Assembly: GCA_903930085.1 (NCBI GenBank)
Contig: CAIYXD010000376.1
Coordinates: 1 to 12,781 of the forward strand
DNA: 12,781 nucleotides
Reading direction: 5' to 3'
From: an uncultured Flavobacteriia bacterium
GTDB lineage: Bacteria; Bacteroidota; Bacteroidia; Flavobacteriales_D; Crocinitomicaceae
The notes beneath the pieces are model-generated. The model did not search any database and had not been told where the DNA came from. It worked only from the letters and a program-made list of their open reading frames with translations. Each line of letters starts with the position of its first letter. Position 1 is the stretch's first letter. The translations under genes were made by a program, and so were the position numbers. Shown here one piece after another: positions 1-6,695 of the stretch.

Positions 1-1436
1 AAAGTATCGATGATTTCTACCGTATATGCGCCGGACAACAAAGCCGATATTGAATCGTTTGTTTGACCATTGATTGGGAAATCATTAAAAATCCATTGAA
101 TAGAATAACCATTTGGAATGTTTGAAGCCACTAGTAAACCGTCAGAAGGAATAGTAATTGTAGGCAAAATAGCAGGATTGCAGTATACAGCGGTCAGCGT
201 ATCTGAAAAACTTACGCAACCAGTTTCATTTATTGCAATCACATGGTAAACACCACTTTGAGAAACTTGATACGTGACATCCGTTGCTCCGCTTATAGGA
301 CTTTCATTAAAATACCATTGGTAATTGAAACCCAAATCTACTGTATTTAGAATATGAGTTGTTGAATTATATTGAATAATTGGAGTTGTTGGATAGCCGT
401 ATACGTGAATGGTATCTTCAGAAATCACAATAGGATTTGGGTAAATAATCTGGTGATTGATAGCGTAGTTGATATTAGATGTTCCTGCGCCACAGCCATT
501 GCAACCCGTGATATTTAACGTGTGGCTTCCCATTAAGTCATCCGCTCCAAGTAAGATTTCCCCAAAACTATCATCCGCATCCCAAATTTCGATGACATAC
601 GTAAACAAAGGATTAAGAATTATGCTTGTAGACCAGTTTACCGGTGGACTTTGATCGCCCATTATATTGGATTGGTAAATATTGACATTATTCTCCTTTA
701 AAATAAAGTATGCATCTGGCGTTTCGTAGGAAGGAAAACCACCACCATAATTACTCATGCTATTAATCGTAACATTTGTGAAGGTATACACATCCACAGT
801 ATCCAAATTATCCCATGCTTTGTATTGCACTAAATAATCTCCAGGAACATTATACACTTGCGGAACCGGATTTTCTATTGAAGAAATATTACCATTTCCG
901 AAGTCCCACCAATATGCTAATTCTCCGGGATTATTATTTGTAAAATCAACTGTTATTGGCGAGCACCCCGCTGCACCAACCATCGTAAAACCATTATTTG
1001 AGGTAATTACATTATTTGGTAAAATTTCCAAAAATACTTGAAACGTAAAAGGATATCCTTGAATTACAGTCAAATCCGCCAAAACCGTAACATCTATGGT
1101 GTAGGTTCCTGCCAACAGCGGCGTTCCACTAATATTTGCGCATCCGTGCTGACTAACCTGCGGATTATAATTGCAATTATTAGCAGTATTGTTGCATTCC
1201 CAACTCAAACCAACTGGAAGAGAAACAGAAAGAATATAAAAATTTGTAAAATCGTAACCCAATGTATCCAAAGGCATCACAAACGTAATATCTGTATTGT
1301 ATGGAAGGCCAACATTTCCGGTTGGCAAAGTATCGGGATAAATTCCTGTTTGTGTTTGGGAATAATCAATTGTACAAATTTGGGAATTTGCATAGAAGCT
1401 CATTAAAAGAGCTATAGTAGTAATGATTTTCAGCAT
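1..1436 (-). CDS. Large secreted PKD / C2-like / Ig-like domain protein (N-terminal part, runs off left edge)
   Basis: The reading frame is open from an ATG at 1436 to the window edge, giving 478 residues with no stop; the C-terminus is outside. Residues 1-18 look like a Sec signal peptide (Lys3, then a hydrophobic stretch to Ala-Asn-Ser). Residues about 37-120 resemble a 'putative Ig' domain (LPTGNVGLPY early, ISGTP and AGTY late). About 141-225 is a PKD domain with the WWDFGNG motif (176-182) and a VPGDY turn. About 238-312 reads like a C2 domain: PDAY near 240, then an Asp-rich strand end (WDADD, 285-289) and GADDLMG (297-303). About 345-418 and 420-478 are two Ig-like repeats with YQWYFN / IQWIFN cores. 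Such proteins are usually exported to the surface, often by type IX secretion, but the sorting domain would lie outside the window. The role is probably adhesion or surface structure; this is inference. Confidence 0.85.
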   Translation of the reverse strand, partial: MLKIITTIALLMSFYANSQICTIDYSQTQTGIYPDTLPTGNVGLPYNTDITFVMPLDTLGYDFTNFYILSVSLPVGLSWECNNTANNCNYNPQVSQHGCANISGTPLLAGTYTIDVTVLADLTVIQGYPFTFQVFLEILPNNVITSNNGFTMVGAAGCSPITVDFTNNNPGELAYWWDFGNGNISSIENPVPQVYNVPGDYLVQYKAWDNLDTVDVYTFTNVTINSMSNYGGGFPSYETPDAYFILKENNVNIYQSNIMGDQSPPVNWSTSIILNPLFTYVIEIWDADDSFGEILLGADDLMGSHTLNITGCNGCGAGTSNINYAINHQIIYPNPIVISEDTIHVYGYPTTPIIQYNSTTHILNTVDLGFNYQWYFNESPISGATDVTYQVSQSGVYHVIAINETGCVSFSDTLTAVYCNPAILPTITIPSDGLLVASNIPNGYSIQWIFNDFPINGQTNDSISALLSGAYTVEIIDT

Positions 1437-1455
1437 CTTAGATGAATTTAAAAAC

Positions 1456-1515
1456 TAAAAATACGATAAAAAGCTTGTAAACCAAATATTACCCTAAAAA
1501 TATTGTCAGTTCAAA
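1456..1515 (-). promoter_or_regulatory. Candidate promoter(s) for the secreted PKD protein
   Basis: Two overlapping Bacteroidota-type matches lie on the minus strand. One is TTTG (1515-1512), 20 nt, then TAATATTTG (1491-1483), one base longer than the TAnnTTTG consensus. The other is TTTG (1486-1483), 19 nt, then TATTTTTA (1463-1456), which lacks the final G. The second would start transcription close to the ATG at 1436. Neither is a perfect match, so the exact start is uncertain. Confidence 0.5.
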
Positions 1516-1529
1516 CTTCCATTTTTAGA

Positions 1530-1560
1530 TTGGTAGTCTTGCATATTATTTCTATTTTTG
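1530..1560 (+). promoter_or_regulatory. Promoter of the superoxide dismutase gene
   Basis: TTG at 1530-1532, a 20-nt spacer, then TATTTTTG at 1553-1560, a full match to the Bacteroidota TAnnTTTG element. Transcription would start near 1565, leaving an A-rich leader of about 40 nt before the ATG at 1606. No operator-like palindrome is obvious. Confidence 0.75.
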
Positions 1561-1605
1561 ATACTATTAGAATGACAAGTATTAACTTTTAAAAAACATA
1601 AAGAC

Positions 1606-2205
1606 ATGGCTTTCGAATTACCAAATTTACTTTATGCTTACGATGCATTGGAACCATACATTGACGCACGCACAATGGAAATTCACCATTCAAAACATCA
1701 CCAAGCGTACATTACAAATTTAAATGCTGCAATTGCAGGAACAGATTTAGAAGGAAAATCTATTGAAGAAATCTTAAAAAATTGCATGGATAAACCGGCA
1801 GTTAGAAATAATGGCGGTGGATTCTGGAACCACAATTTGTTTTGGGAAATCATGGCTCCAAATGCTGGAGGCGAGCCTACAGGTGACTTAGCTGATGCAA
1901 TTGTTTCTGCATTTGGTTCCTTTCAAGCTTTCAAAGATGAATTTGCAAAAGCTGGATTAACACGATTTGGTTCTGGTTGGGCATGGCTATGTTTGACAGA
2001 CGGGAAATTAGAAATTTGTTCTACACCAAACCAAGATAATCCGTTAATGGGTGTTGGTTGCAGTGGAACAGCAATTCTTGCAATGGATGTTTGGGAACAT
2101 GCCTATTACTTGCATTACCAAAATCGTCGTCCTGATTATATTAACGCATTTTTTAATGTAATTAATTGGGAAGTTGTTGCTAAAAACTATGCAGCTGCAA
2201 AATAA
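1606..2205 (+). CDS. sodA: Superoxide dismutase, Mn/Fe family (Mn-type second sphere)
   Basis: This 199-residue protein has the normal family length and no signal peptide, so it is cytoplasmic; it dismutes superoxide to O2 and H2O2. The four metal ligands are visible: His27 (in IHHSKHHQAY), His76 (in WNHNLFW), Asp161 and His165 (in DVWEHAYY). The residues that tune metal preference look Mn-like: Gly72 sits where iron enzymes carry their active-site Gln, and Gln143 (in NQDNP) occupies the position of the Mn-enzyme Gln. Bacteroidota enzymes of this family can be cambialistic, so iron use is not excluded. The ATG at 1606 is preceded by an A-rich leader rather than a Shine-Dalgarno. It is a single-gene transcript with its own promoter and terminator, divergent from the secreted PKD protein. 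The family is certain; the symbol sodA rather than sodB rests on the second-sphere residues. Confidence 0.96.
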   Translation: MAFELPNLLYAYDALEPYIDARTMEIHHSKHHQAYITNLNAAIAGTDLEGKSIEEILKNCMDKPAVRNNGGGFWNHNLFWEIMAPNAGGEPTGDLADAIVSAFGSFQAFKDEFAKAGLTRFGSGWAWLCLTDGKLEICSTPNQDNPLMGVGCSGTAILAMDVWEHAYYLHYQNRRPDYINAFFNVINWEVVAKNYAAAK

Positions 2206-2227
2206 TTAAATATTCAAGAAGTAAAAG

Positions 2228-2255
2228 AAAGCTGCTCTATGAGTGGCTTTTTTTT
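2228..2255 (+). terminator. Rho-independent terminator after SOD, probably shared with the convergent gene
   Basis: A 10-bp stem (AAAGCTGCTC pairing with GAGTGGCTTT, two G-T pairs, 3-nt loop) is followed by a run of T. It lies 22 nt after the SOD stop. On the minus strand the same stem is followed by TTTCTTTTAC-type T-rich sequence, so it may work in both directions. The hairpin overlaps the stop codon and last codons of the glycosyltransferase gene. Confidence 0.8.
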
Positions 2256-3643
2256 GTTTTAAATAGAATTACATGTTCCAGATAAACCAGTAAATGGATG
2301 AGAAGTATACTTAAATAAGGAAGAAGATAACGTTCTTCATTGAACCGTTGACCAAAGCTTAAGTAGAAAATAGATGCCAGCACACTAAGCGATGAAATAC
2401 GAATAAATGGATCGGATGATTTGATTAGCAGTAAAACACTGCTTATAAAACCGAAAGAAATCAGCAGAAAAGAGCTATATTTCAGAATTAGAACAATCGA
2501 TTGATCTTTCCATGTTTCCTGAAAAACCAAAAGATTCATCATAGAGGTAAGCATCAGTTTCTTGAAACTTTTTAAAGGTGTAAAGAGATAAAAATCTGCT
2601 GGATTTTGGCGAATCAATTTCTTTCTAGCTAACTTAATATGTTTTATTAGCGCTATCTCACCTGGTAAATAAGAAGAAATCTTTTTGTTTGAAAAAACAG
2701 TAATTTGTTGGTGTCTAAATTTTTGAAATTCCAAGAAAATCGGACGAACAGTTGCTTGGTATTGAATTGGAATCGTTTGCAGTGCAGTTTGTGTTGTTAA
2801 ACTCGTTGTGTCTTTTGATAGCAAAGCCATAGTAGAATGAAAATAATCCCCGCGATATTCCCAAACACGAAATAAATCCGTCATTTCTTTGTGCGGTTCT
2901 CGATACAATGAATTATTTTTTTTTGAATAGATTGGGTTTAAACCGAGCCATTCTCCTGTAATGTAAACCGTACGAATATTCCAAAAAAACAGAGGAACGA
3001 ATGCTAATAATACAGACCAGAAAATGCGCTTTCTTTTAAAAAGAAAATAAAGAAGGAACAAAGAGGTCAGTATAAGCATTTGCGGGCGAAGGAGCAATAA
3101 AAATCCTACGGCAAGAATCACATTCAAAGTAATACGCTGATTATCATCGGCTTTAAGAATCGCGTACAAAGACCATAAAACGAAAAAAGGCAAAACGGCT
3201 TCGGACAAAGTATAATATACAAAACCAGAAAAAAGTGGCATTAACCCAAAGATAAGTGTGCCAACCACTATTAAATTATCTGACAATTTCAGAAACTGGA
3301 GGATTTTGGAGAAGAGATAGATACTTCCTGCGAAAAGTAGAATTTGAATCATTTTCAAGAATGAAAAAGCACTTGAGCCGCCGATGACCTTGGCTATCAA
3401 ATAGATTAGGCCATAGCCCGGGGTGCGCATATATGCTTTTGCACCAAGAGAATTCTCAGCCCAATTTCCTGTTTGAACAAACTGATCTACCGGAGAAAAA
3501 TAACTGTATTCGTCGGCCGTCGTAATTAGACCTTGCTTAAATGGGAAGTTGGGTTTTAAAAAGGAAAGATTGATTTCATTAATTAAAATTAATAGTCCAA
3601 CTGAAACGAGTATAACCAGGGATATTTTGACAGAGAATTTCAC
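2237..3643 (-). CDS. Polytopic GT-C type membrane glycosyltransferase (ArnT/PMT-like), GTG start
   Basis: This 468-residue protein is very hydrophobic with about ten membrane segments, the first at residues 8-26. The large loop after the first segment carries Asp44-Glu45 and an RTPGY motif (73-77), and the C-terminal end has EERYLLP (436-442). This layout is typical of GT-C enzymes that transfer a sugar from a lipid-phosphate donor at the outer face of the inner membrane; acceptor and donor cannot be read from the sequence. A central segment (about 235-350) is hydrophilic. The start is a GTG at 3643: the ATG at 3648 is in another frame and hits a stop after two codons, and the in-frame codons upstream reach the nifU stop. 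AAGGA six bases upstream of the GTG supports this. It lies 9 nt after the nifU-like gene, so it is probably cotranscribed, though no functional link to Fe-S assembly is apparent. Confidence 0.78.
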   Translation of the reverse strand: MKFSVKISLVILVSVGLLILINEINLSFLKPNFPFKQGLITTADEYSYFSPVDQFVQTGNWAENSLGAKAYMRTPGYGLIYLIAKVIGGSSAFSFLKMIQILLFAGSIYLFSKILQFLKLSDNLIVVGTLIFGLMPLFSGFVYYTLSEAVLPFFVLWSLYAILKADDNQRITLNVILAVGFLLLLRPQMLILTSLFLLYFLFKRKRIFWSVLLAFVPLFFWNIRTVYITGEWLGLNPIYSKKNNSLYREPHKEMTDLFRVWEYRGDYFHSTMALLSKDTTSLTTQTALQTIPIQYQATVRPIFLEFQKFRHQQITVFSNKKISSYLPGEIALIKHIKLARKKLIRQNPADFYLFTPLKSFKKLMLTSMMNLLVFQETWKDQSIVLILKYSSFLLISFGFISSVLLLIKSSDPFIRISSLSVLASIFYLSFGQRFNEERYLLPYLSILLIHLLVYLEHVILFKTKKSHS

Positions 3644-3649
3644 GCCATT

Positions 3650-3654
3650 TCCTT
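3650..3654 (-). promoter_or_regulatory. Shine-Dalgarno AAGGA for the GTG-started glycosyltransferase
   Basis: AAGGA on the minus strand overlaps the TAA of the nifU-like gene and sits six bases before GTG at 3643. It decides the start, since no in-frame ATG exists between the upstream stop and the conserved N-terminus. Confidence 0.6.
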
Positions 3655-3916
3655 ATACAAGACTTGGCGAATTTACAGCTTCAACGGAAACGACTTCCGG
3701 AGCAACCTTTTTAATTGCTTCTTCCAAACCAGCTTTTAGCGTCATTACACTCATTGTGCAATCGCTGCAAGTACCAAGCAGACGAACTTTAACAATCGCT
3801 TCATCTGTTATCTCTACTAATTCCATATCTCCGCCATCTGCATGTAAAAACGGACGCAACTGTTCAATAGCAGCATTAATTTTAACCGACAATTCTTCTT
3901 TGTTCAACTCTATCAT
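3653..3916 (-). CDS. NifU C-terminal domain protein (NfuA-like Fe-S cluster carrier)
   Basis: This 87-residue protein is a stand-alone NifU C-terminal (Nfu) domain. It has the family's HADGGDMELV segment (25-34) and the CxxC pair Cys50/Cys53 in GTCSDCTMS. In this family two monomers bind a bridging [4Fe-4S] cluster through the two Cys pairs and hand it to target apoproteins in the cytoplasm. The N-terminal A-type domain of E. coli NfuA is absent, as is usual for short Nfu proteins. The ATG overlaps the mrp stop as TAATG, with AAGG five bases upstream, so translation is probably coupled to mrp. The neighbour is itself a presumed Fe-S carrier, which fits a cluster-delivery pair. Confidence in the domain is high; its client proteins are unknown. 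Confidence 0.92.
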   Translation of the reverse strand: MIELNKEELSVKINAAIEQLRPFLHADGGDMELVEITDEAIVKVRLLGTCSDCTMSVMTLKAGLEEAIKKVAPEVVSVEAVNSPSLV

Positions 3917-4998
3917 TACACCTTAAGATTTGCGCGTTTTTGCACCATATTCACATTTTCTACAAACGTAGTTACTAAATTTTCAAAAGCCATGGCAGAG
4001 GGTGTGTTTTCCTGAAAAACAGCAGGTCTTCCCGCATCTCCAGCTTCCCGAACACTTTGTACCAAAGGAATATGTCCTAAAAATGGAACATTCATACCTT
4101 CCGCTAAATTTTTCGCACCATCCCGACCAAAAATAAAATACTTATTATCCGGTAATTCTGCAGGAGTAAACCAAGCCATATTTTCAACAATTCCAACAAC
4201 TGGAACATTAATCGACTCCATTTGAAACATGTTTACGCCTCTTCTTGCATCTGCCAAAGCTACTTCCTGTGGCGTAGAAACAATTACAACACCATCCAAA
4301 GGAACGGTTTGCACTAACGATAAATGAATATCACCTGTTCCTGGAGGAAGATCAATCAATAAATAATCTAGTTCTCCCCAATGTGCATCCGTAAACATTT
4401 GCGTCAATGCTTTTGCAGCCATTGGGCCGCGCCACACAACCGCATTGTCTTGTTCCGTAAAAAAGCCAATCGAGAGCATTTTAATTCCAAAACTCATTAC
4501 AGGATTTATCCGCGGCGTTCCTTCCACATCAATCATCGTTGGTCGTTCCTTCACCACATCAAACATTGTGGGCATGGAAGGCCCGTAAATATCAGCATCA
4601 ACGATACCAACTCTGTAACCTGCTTTTGTTAAACCGCCGGCAATATTTGCTGTAACAGTAGATTTTCCAACACCACCTTTTCCCGATGCAATTGCAATGA
4701 TGTGTTTCACTTCAGGCAAAATTTTTCGTCTGATTTTTTTTGATTCTGCTGGGATTCCTTTCACGGTGCAGTTTACAGTGATTTCATTTCCAAAAACGCG
4801 TTTTAAATTAAATTCAATTGCTTCTTGCATTCTTTTTCGTGCATGCATTGCAGGATTGGATACATTAACAAGCAAATCTATCGTAGATTCATTTATACCC
4901 ATTTCCTCTACCAAATTTAGGGAAACAATATCTTTTTTTAAGTCTGGTTCCATGATAGATCCCAAGACTTCCAACAAACTTTCGCGATTTAATTCCAT
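3916..4998 (-). CDS. mrp: Mrp/ApbC family Fe-S cluster carrier ATPase
   Basis: This 360-residue protein begins with a MIP18/DUF59 domain (about residues 1-80) followed by a MinD-like P-loop ATPase. The deviant Walker A GKGGVGKST is at 106-114 with signature Lys107, followed by VDADIYGPS (about 133-141) and DLPPGTGD (about 216-223). Mrp/ApbC/Ind1 proteins bind and transfer [4Fe-4S] clusters in an ATP-dependent way. The C-terminal Cys pair usually found after the NM motif is not present: the segment reads NMAWFTPAELP (273-283). I believe this is normal for Bacteroidota Mrp, but it leaves open how the cluster is held. I chose the ATG at 4998; an upstream ATT would add only six residues (IIFVA-type). 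It is first gene of a tight cluster with the Nfu gene (TAATG overlap). No convincing promoter is visible in the 59 nt before it, so read-through from the lipoprotein gene is possible. Confidence 0.93.
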   Translation of the reverse strand: MELNRESLLEVLGSIMEPDLKKDIVSLNLVEEMGINESTIDLLVNVSNPAMHARKRMQEAIEFNLKRVFGNEITVNCTVKGIPAESKKIRRKILPEVKHIIAIASGKGGVGKSTVTANIAGGLTKAGYRVGIVDADIYGPSMPTMFDVVKERPTMIDVEGTPRINPVMSFGIKMLSIGFFTEQDNAVVWRGPMAAKALTQMFTDAHWGELDYLLIDLPPGTGDIHLSLVQTVPLDGVVIVSTPQEVALADARRGVNMFQMESINVPVVGIVENMAWFTPAELPDNKYFIFGRDGAKNLAEGMNVPFLGHIPLVQSVREAGDAGRPAVFQENTPSAMAFENLVTTFVENVNMVQKRANLKV

Positions 4999-5014
4999 TG
5001 CTACAAAAATAATC

Positions 5015-5035
5015 AAAAAAAAAGGTTGACCCCTT
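5015..5035 (-). terminator. Weak possible terminator after the lipoprotein gene
   Basis: On the minus strand AAGG, six bases, CCTT and then nine T. The stem is only four base pairs, so this may be inefficient or accidental. It lies in the 59-nt gap between the lipoprotein stop and the mrp start, where it would separate the two units. Confidence 0.3.
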
Positions 5036-5057
5036 CGAAAAACGTTTTAAAACTTAA

Positions 5058-5648
5058 TTATTCTACTGTTTTAAAGGACTTGATGGATTTGGCCATGAGT
5101 TTAATTATTTCCAGAGAACTTCCGGAATCCTGACTTCTTAATTCGTAGGTTATTCCTCTACTTATTTTTTGTCCATAAACGTGGAAAGATTTATGCTCAA
5201 CACCAACTTTTGGGGAAGCTTTAGTTGAGCCCTTTACTATTAGTGTTTTTTTATAAATAATCAAATCTTTTTCATCTAAAAGATATTCCACACGAAACAA
5301 CGTCTCTACTTCCAACTCTTGGCGTTTATTTTCTACCATATTTATTCTGTCTCCAAAATCCTCAATATGCAGACTGAAGTTTGGTCCAACGAGTATATCC
5401 CATAGAAAATCTCCTTCTTTGTGCAAAACTTCCACTACCGTTGAGGCGCCAATATTTGCAGTTTCATCCGGAAGCATGATGGTAGCGGGAATAGCATACT
5501 CCTTCAAGCTCACTCCTTTAAATTCATAATAATCCTCTTCGTTAATTATATTATTGGTTTCCAAATCATTACTTTCGGTGTAACTATCGCAGGAGGAAAG
5601 AAACAATGCGAGGAAGCAGAAGAAAACGAAAAGTTGTTTGATGACCAT
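5058..5648 (-). CDS. Predicted lipoprotein of unknown function
   Basis: This 196-residue protein has a lipoprotein signal peptide: Lys4, a hydrophobic stretch (6-17) and the lipobox LSSC with Cys20 as the lipidated residue. The mature start CDSYTESND is acidic, which in Bacteroidota can favour surface display, but it is not a clean match to a known export signal. The mature part has no Cys and alternates short charged and hydrophobic stretches, suggesting a small beta-rich domain; I recognise no family. Notable segments are IPATIMLPDE (about 53-62) and the C-terminal LMAKSIKSFK. It is divergent from the CarH-like regulator (174-nt shared intergenic region), which makes it a candidate target of that regulator. 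It could be cotranscribed with mrp downstream. Confidence 0.8.
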   Translation of the reverse strand: MVIKQLFVFFCFLALFLSSCDSYTESNDLETNNIINEEDYYEFKGVSLKEYAIPATIMLPDETANIGASTVVEVLHKEGDFLWDILVGPNFSLHIEDFGDRINMVENKRQELEVETLFRVEYLLDEKDLIIYKKTLIVKGSTKASPKVGVEHKSFHVYGQKISRGITYELRSQDSGSSLEIIKLMAKSIKSFKTVE

Positions 5649-5698
5649 ACTATTAATTCAACTATTTCTTAATGAACACGTTATTTTTAGATTTTGAA

Positions 5699-5706
5699 CA
5701 AATATA
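5699..5706 (-). promoter_or_regulatory. Candidate -7 element for the lipoprotein gene
   Basis: TATATTTG on the minus strand matches TAnnTTTG, about 50 nt before the ATG at 5648. No good TTG lies at the expected spacing; the nearest TTTG is 26 nt away, which is long. A weak upstream element would suit an activated promoter, but this is speculation. Confidence 0.4.
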
Positions 5707-5762
5707 AACGATTTTACGTAGTAATGAATAAACAAAATGTTACTTGAATTGTTTACACTTCG

Positions 5763-5770
5763 TACATGTA
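5763..5770 (+). promoter_or_regulatory. 8-bp palindrome TACATGTA upstream of the CarH-like regulator
   Basis: A perfect TACATGTA lies 53 nt before the regulator's ATG, flanked by further TACA half-sites (TTTACA just upstream, TACA at 5775-5778). It could be an operator for autoregulation, as MerR/CarH proteins bind palindromes near their own promoters. Short palindromes occur by chance, so confidence is low. No clean TAnnTTTG is seen on the plus strand here. Confidence 0.25.
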
Positions 5771-5822
5771 TTTCTACAGGATGAAAAATCAAGGGAAATT
5801 AGTGATGGAATAAAATAAGAAA

Positions 5823-6695
5823 ATGGCAGAATACAAGATTAAAGATTTGGAGACATTAACAGGGATTAAGGCGCATACTATCCGCATTTGGGAGAAGAGA
5901 TATGGCCTGATTACCCCAGAAAGAACCGATACTTTGATACGCACCTACAACGATAACGAGTTGTCCATTTTATTGAACATTGCTTTATTAAACAAAAACG
6001 GACTTAAAATTTCCAAAATTGCAGAAATGAATTCTGAGGAAATTTTTCAAAAAGTCTGGAAAATAAGAGCTGAAAAATCAATTGATAGCAGTACAGAAAA
6101 ATTAATTCTTTCCTTAATTGAATTAAATGAAGGGTTGTTTAAATCAACGCTCCAAAACCTGATTGATGTTAAAAGTCTGGAGGAGACATTTATTCATACG
6201 CTAGTGCCATTTTTAGATCGGATTGGTGTAATGTGGCTTGTTGGTTCCATTGATGCCGCTCAAGAGCATTTTATCTCCAATCTTATTCGACAAAAAGTAA
6301 TTTCTGAGATTGACAAATTACCCGTTCCGCAAAAAACAACTTCACCCGTAATGCTTTTTCTTCCAGAACATGAATGGCATGAAATCAGTTTACTTTTCTA
6401 TCATTATGTTTTGCGTAAAAAAGGAATTGATACGATTTATCTTGGTCAAAGTTTACCATACGATTCCTTAAAAGAATGCTTAAAAAAGCAAAAACCAAAA
6501 GCATTGGTCACTTCCTTTTTGACCTGTGTTGAAGAGAAGTTTTTATGTAATTACTTTAAACAATTACAGCAGGATTCAGAATTTGTTCCAATTTATGCCG
6601 GAGGATATCAAATCAAGAAAAATGCGCATCTTTTGGACAAGTATCTAACTGAAATAAAGGATATATCCGATCTTTCTCAAAAAATCAACGGATAA
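5823..6695 (+). CDS. MerR-family regulator with cobalamin-binding domain (CarH/LitR-like)
   Basis: This 290-residue protein has three parts: a MerR winged-helix DNA-binding domain (1-75, with the TIRIWEKRYGL helix at 19-29), a helical bundle (about 85-165) and a Rossmann-like B12-binding domain (about 174-285). The Wx9EH signature of CarH photoreceptors is intact (Trp138, Glu148, His149). The cobalamin loop reads EWHEIS (184-189), so the ligand His186 is present but the Gly of the usual E/DxHxxG motif is Ser. The residue after Trp138 is Leu; in Thermus CarH that position is the His that binds cobalt after light exposure. CarH-type proteins repress genes in the dark as adenosylcobalamin-bound tetramers and release DNA in light. 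Carotenoid or photolyase genes are the usual neighbours, but none is seen here. The closest candidate target is the divergent lipoprotein gene. The 3' end overlaps the convergent 136-residue gene by 11 bp. Confidence 0.88.
   Translation: MAEYKIKDLETLTGIKAHTIRIWEKRYGLITPERTDTLIRTYNDNELSILLNIALLNKNGLKISKIAEMNSEEIFQKVWKIRAEKSIDSSTEKLILSLIELNEGLFKSTLQNLIDVKSLEETFIHTLVPFLDRIGVMWLVGSIDAAQEHFISNLIRQKVISEIDKLPVPQKTTSPVMLFLPEHEWHEISLLFYHYVLRKKGIDTIYLGQSLPYDSLKECLKKQKPKALVTSFLTCVEEKFLCNYFKQLQQDSEFVPIYAGGYQIKKNAHLLDKYLTEIKDISDLSQKING

Noticed and set aside
1038..1406. Plus-strand open frame of 122 residues
   Set aside because: It lies opposite the secreted PKD protein, whose frame has a signal peptide and domain motifs; the plus frame translates to Cys/Asn/Ile-rich sequence with no recognisable motif.
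3646..3648. ATG as the glycosyltransferase start
   Set aside because: It is out of frame with the gene and meets TGA after one further codon.
3549..3926. Plus-strand open frame of 125 residues
   Set aside because: It is antisense to the nifU-like gene and the start of the glycosyltransferase, both supported by motifs.
5004..5011. TATTTTTG on the minus strand as an mrp promoter
   Set aside because: It matches TAnnTTTG but ends five bases from the ATG and has no TTG at a suitable distance.
4999..5016. Upstream ATT start adding six residues to Mrp
   Set aside because: ATT is a very rare start, and the ATG at 4998 begins right at the conserved MIP18-like domain.
4697..5029. Plus-strand open frame of 110 residues
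   Set aside because: It is the shadow of the N-terminal half of mrp.
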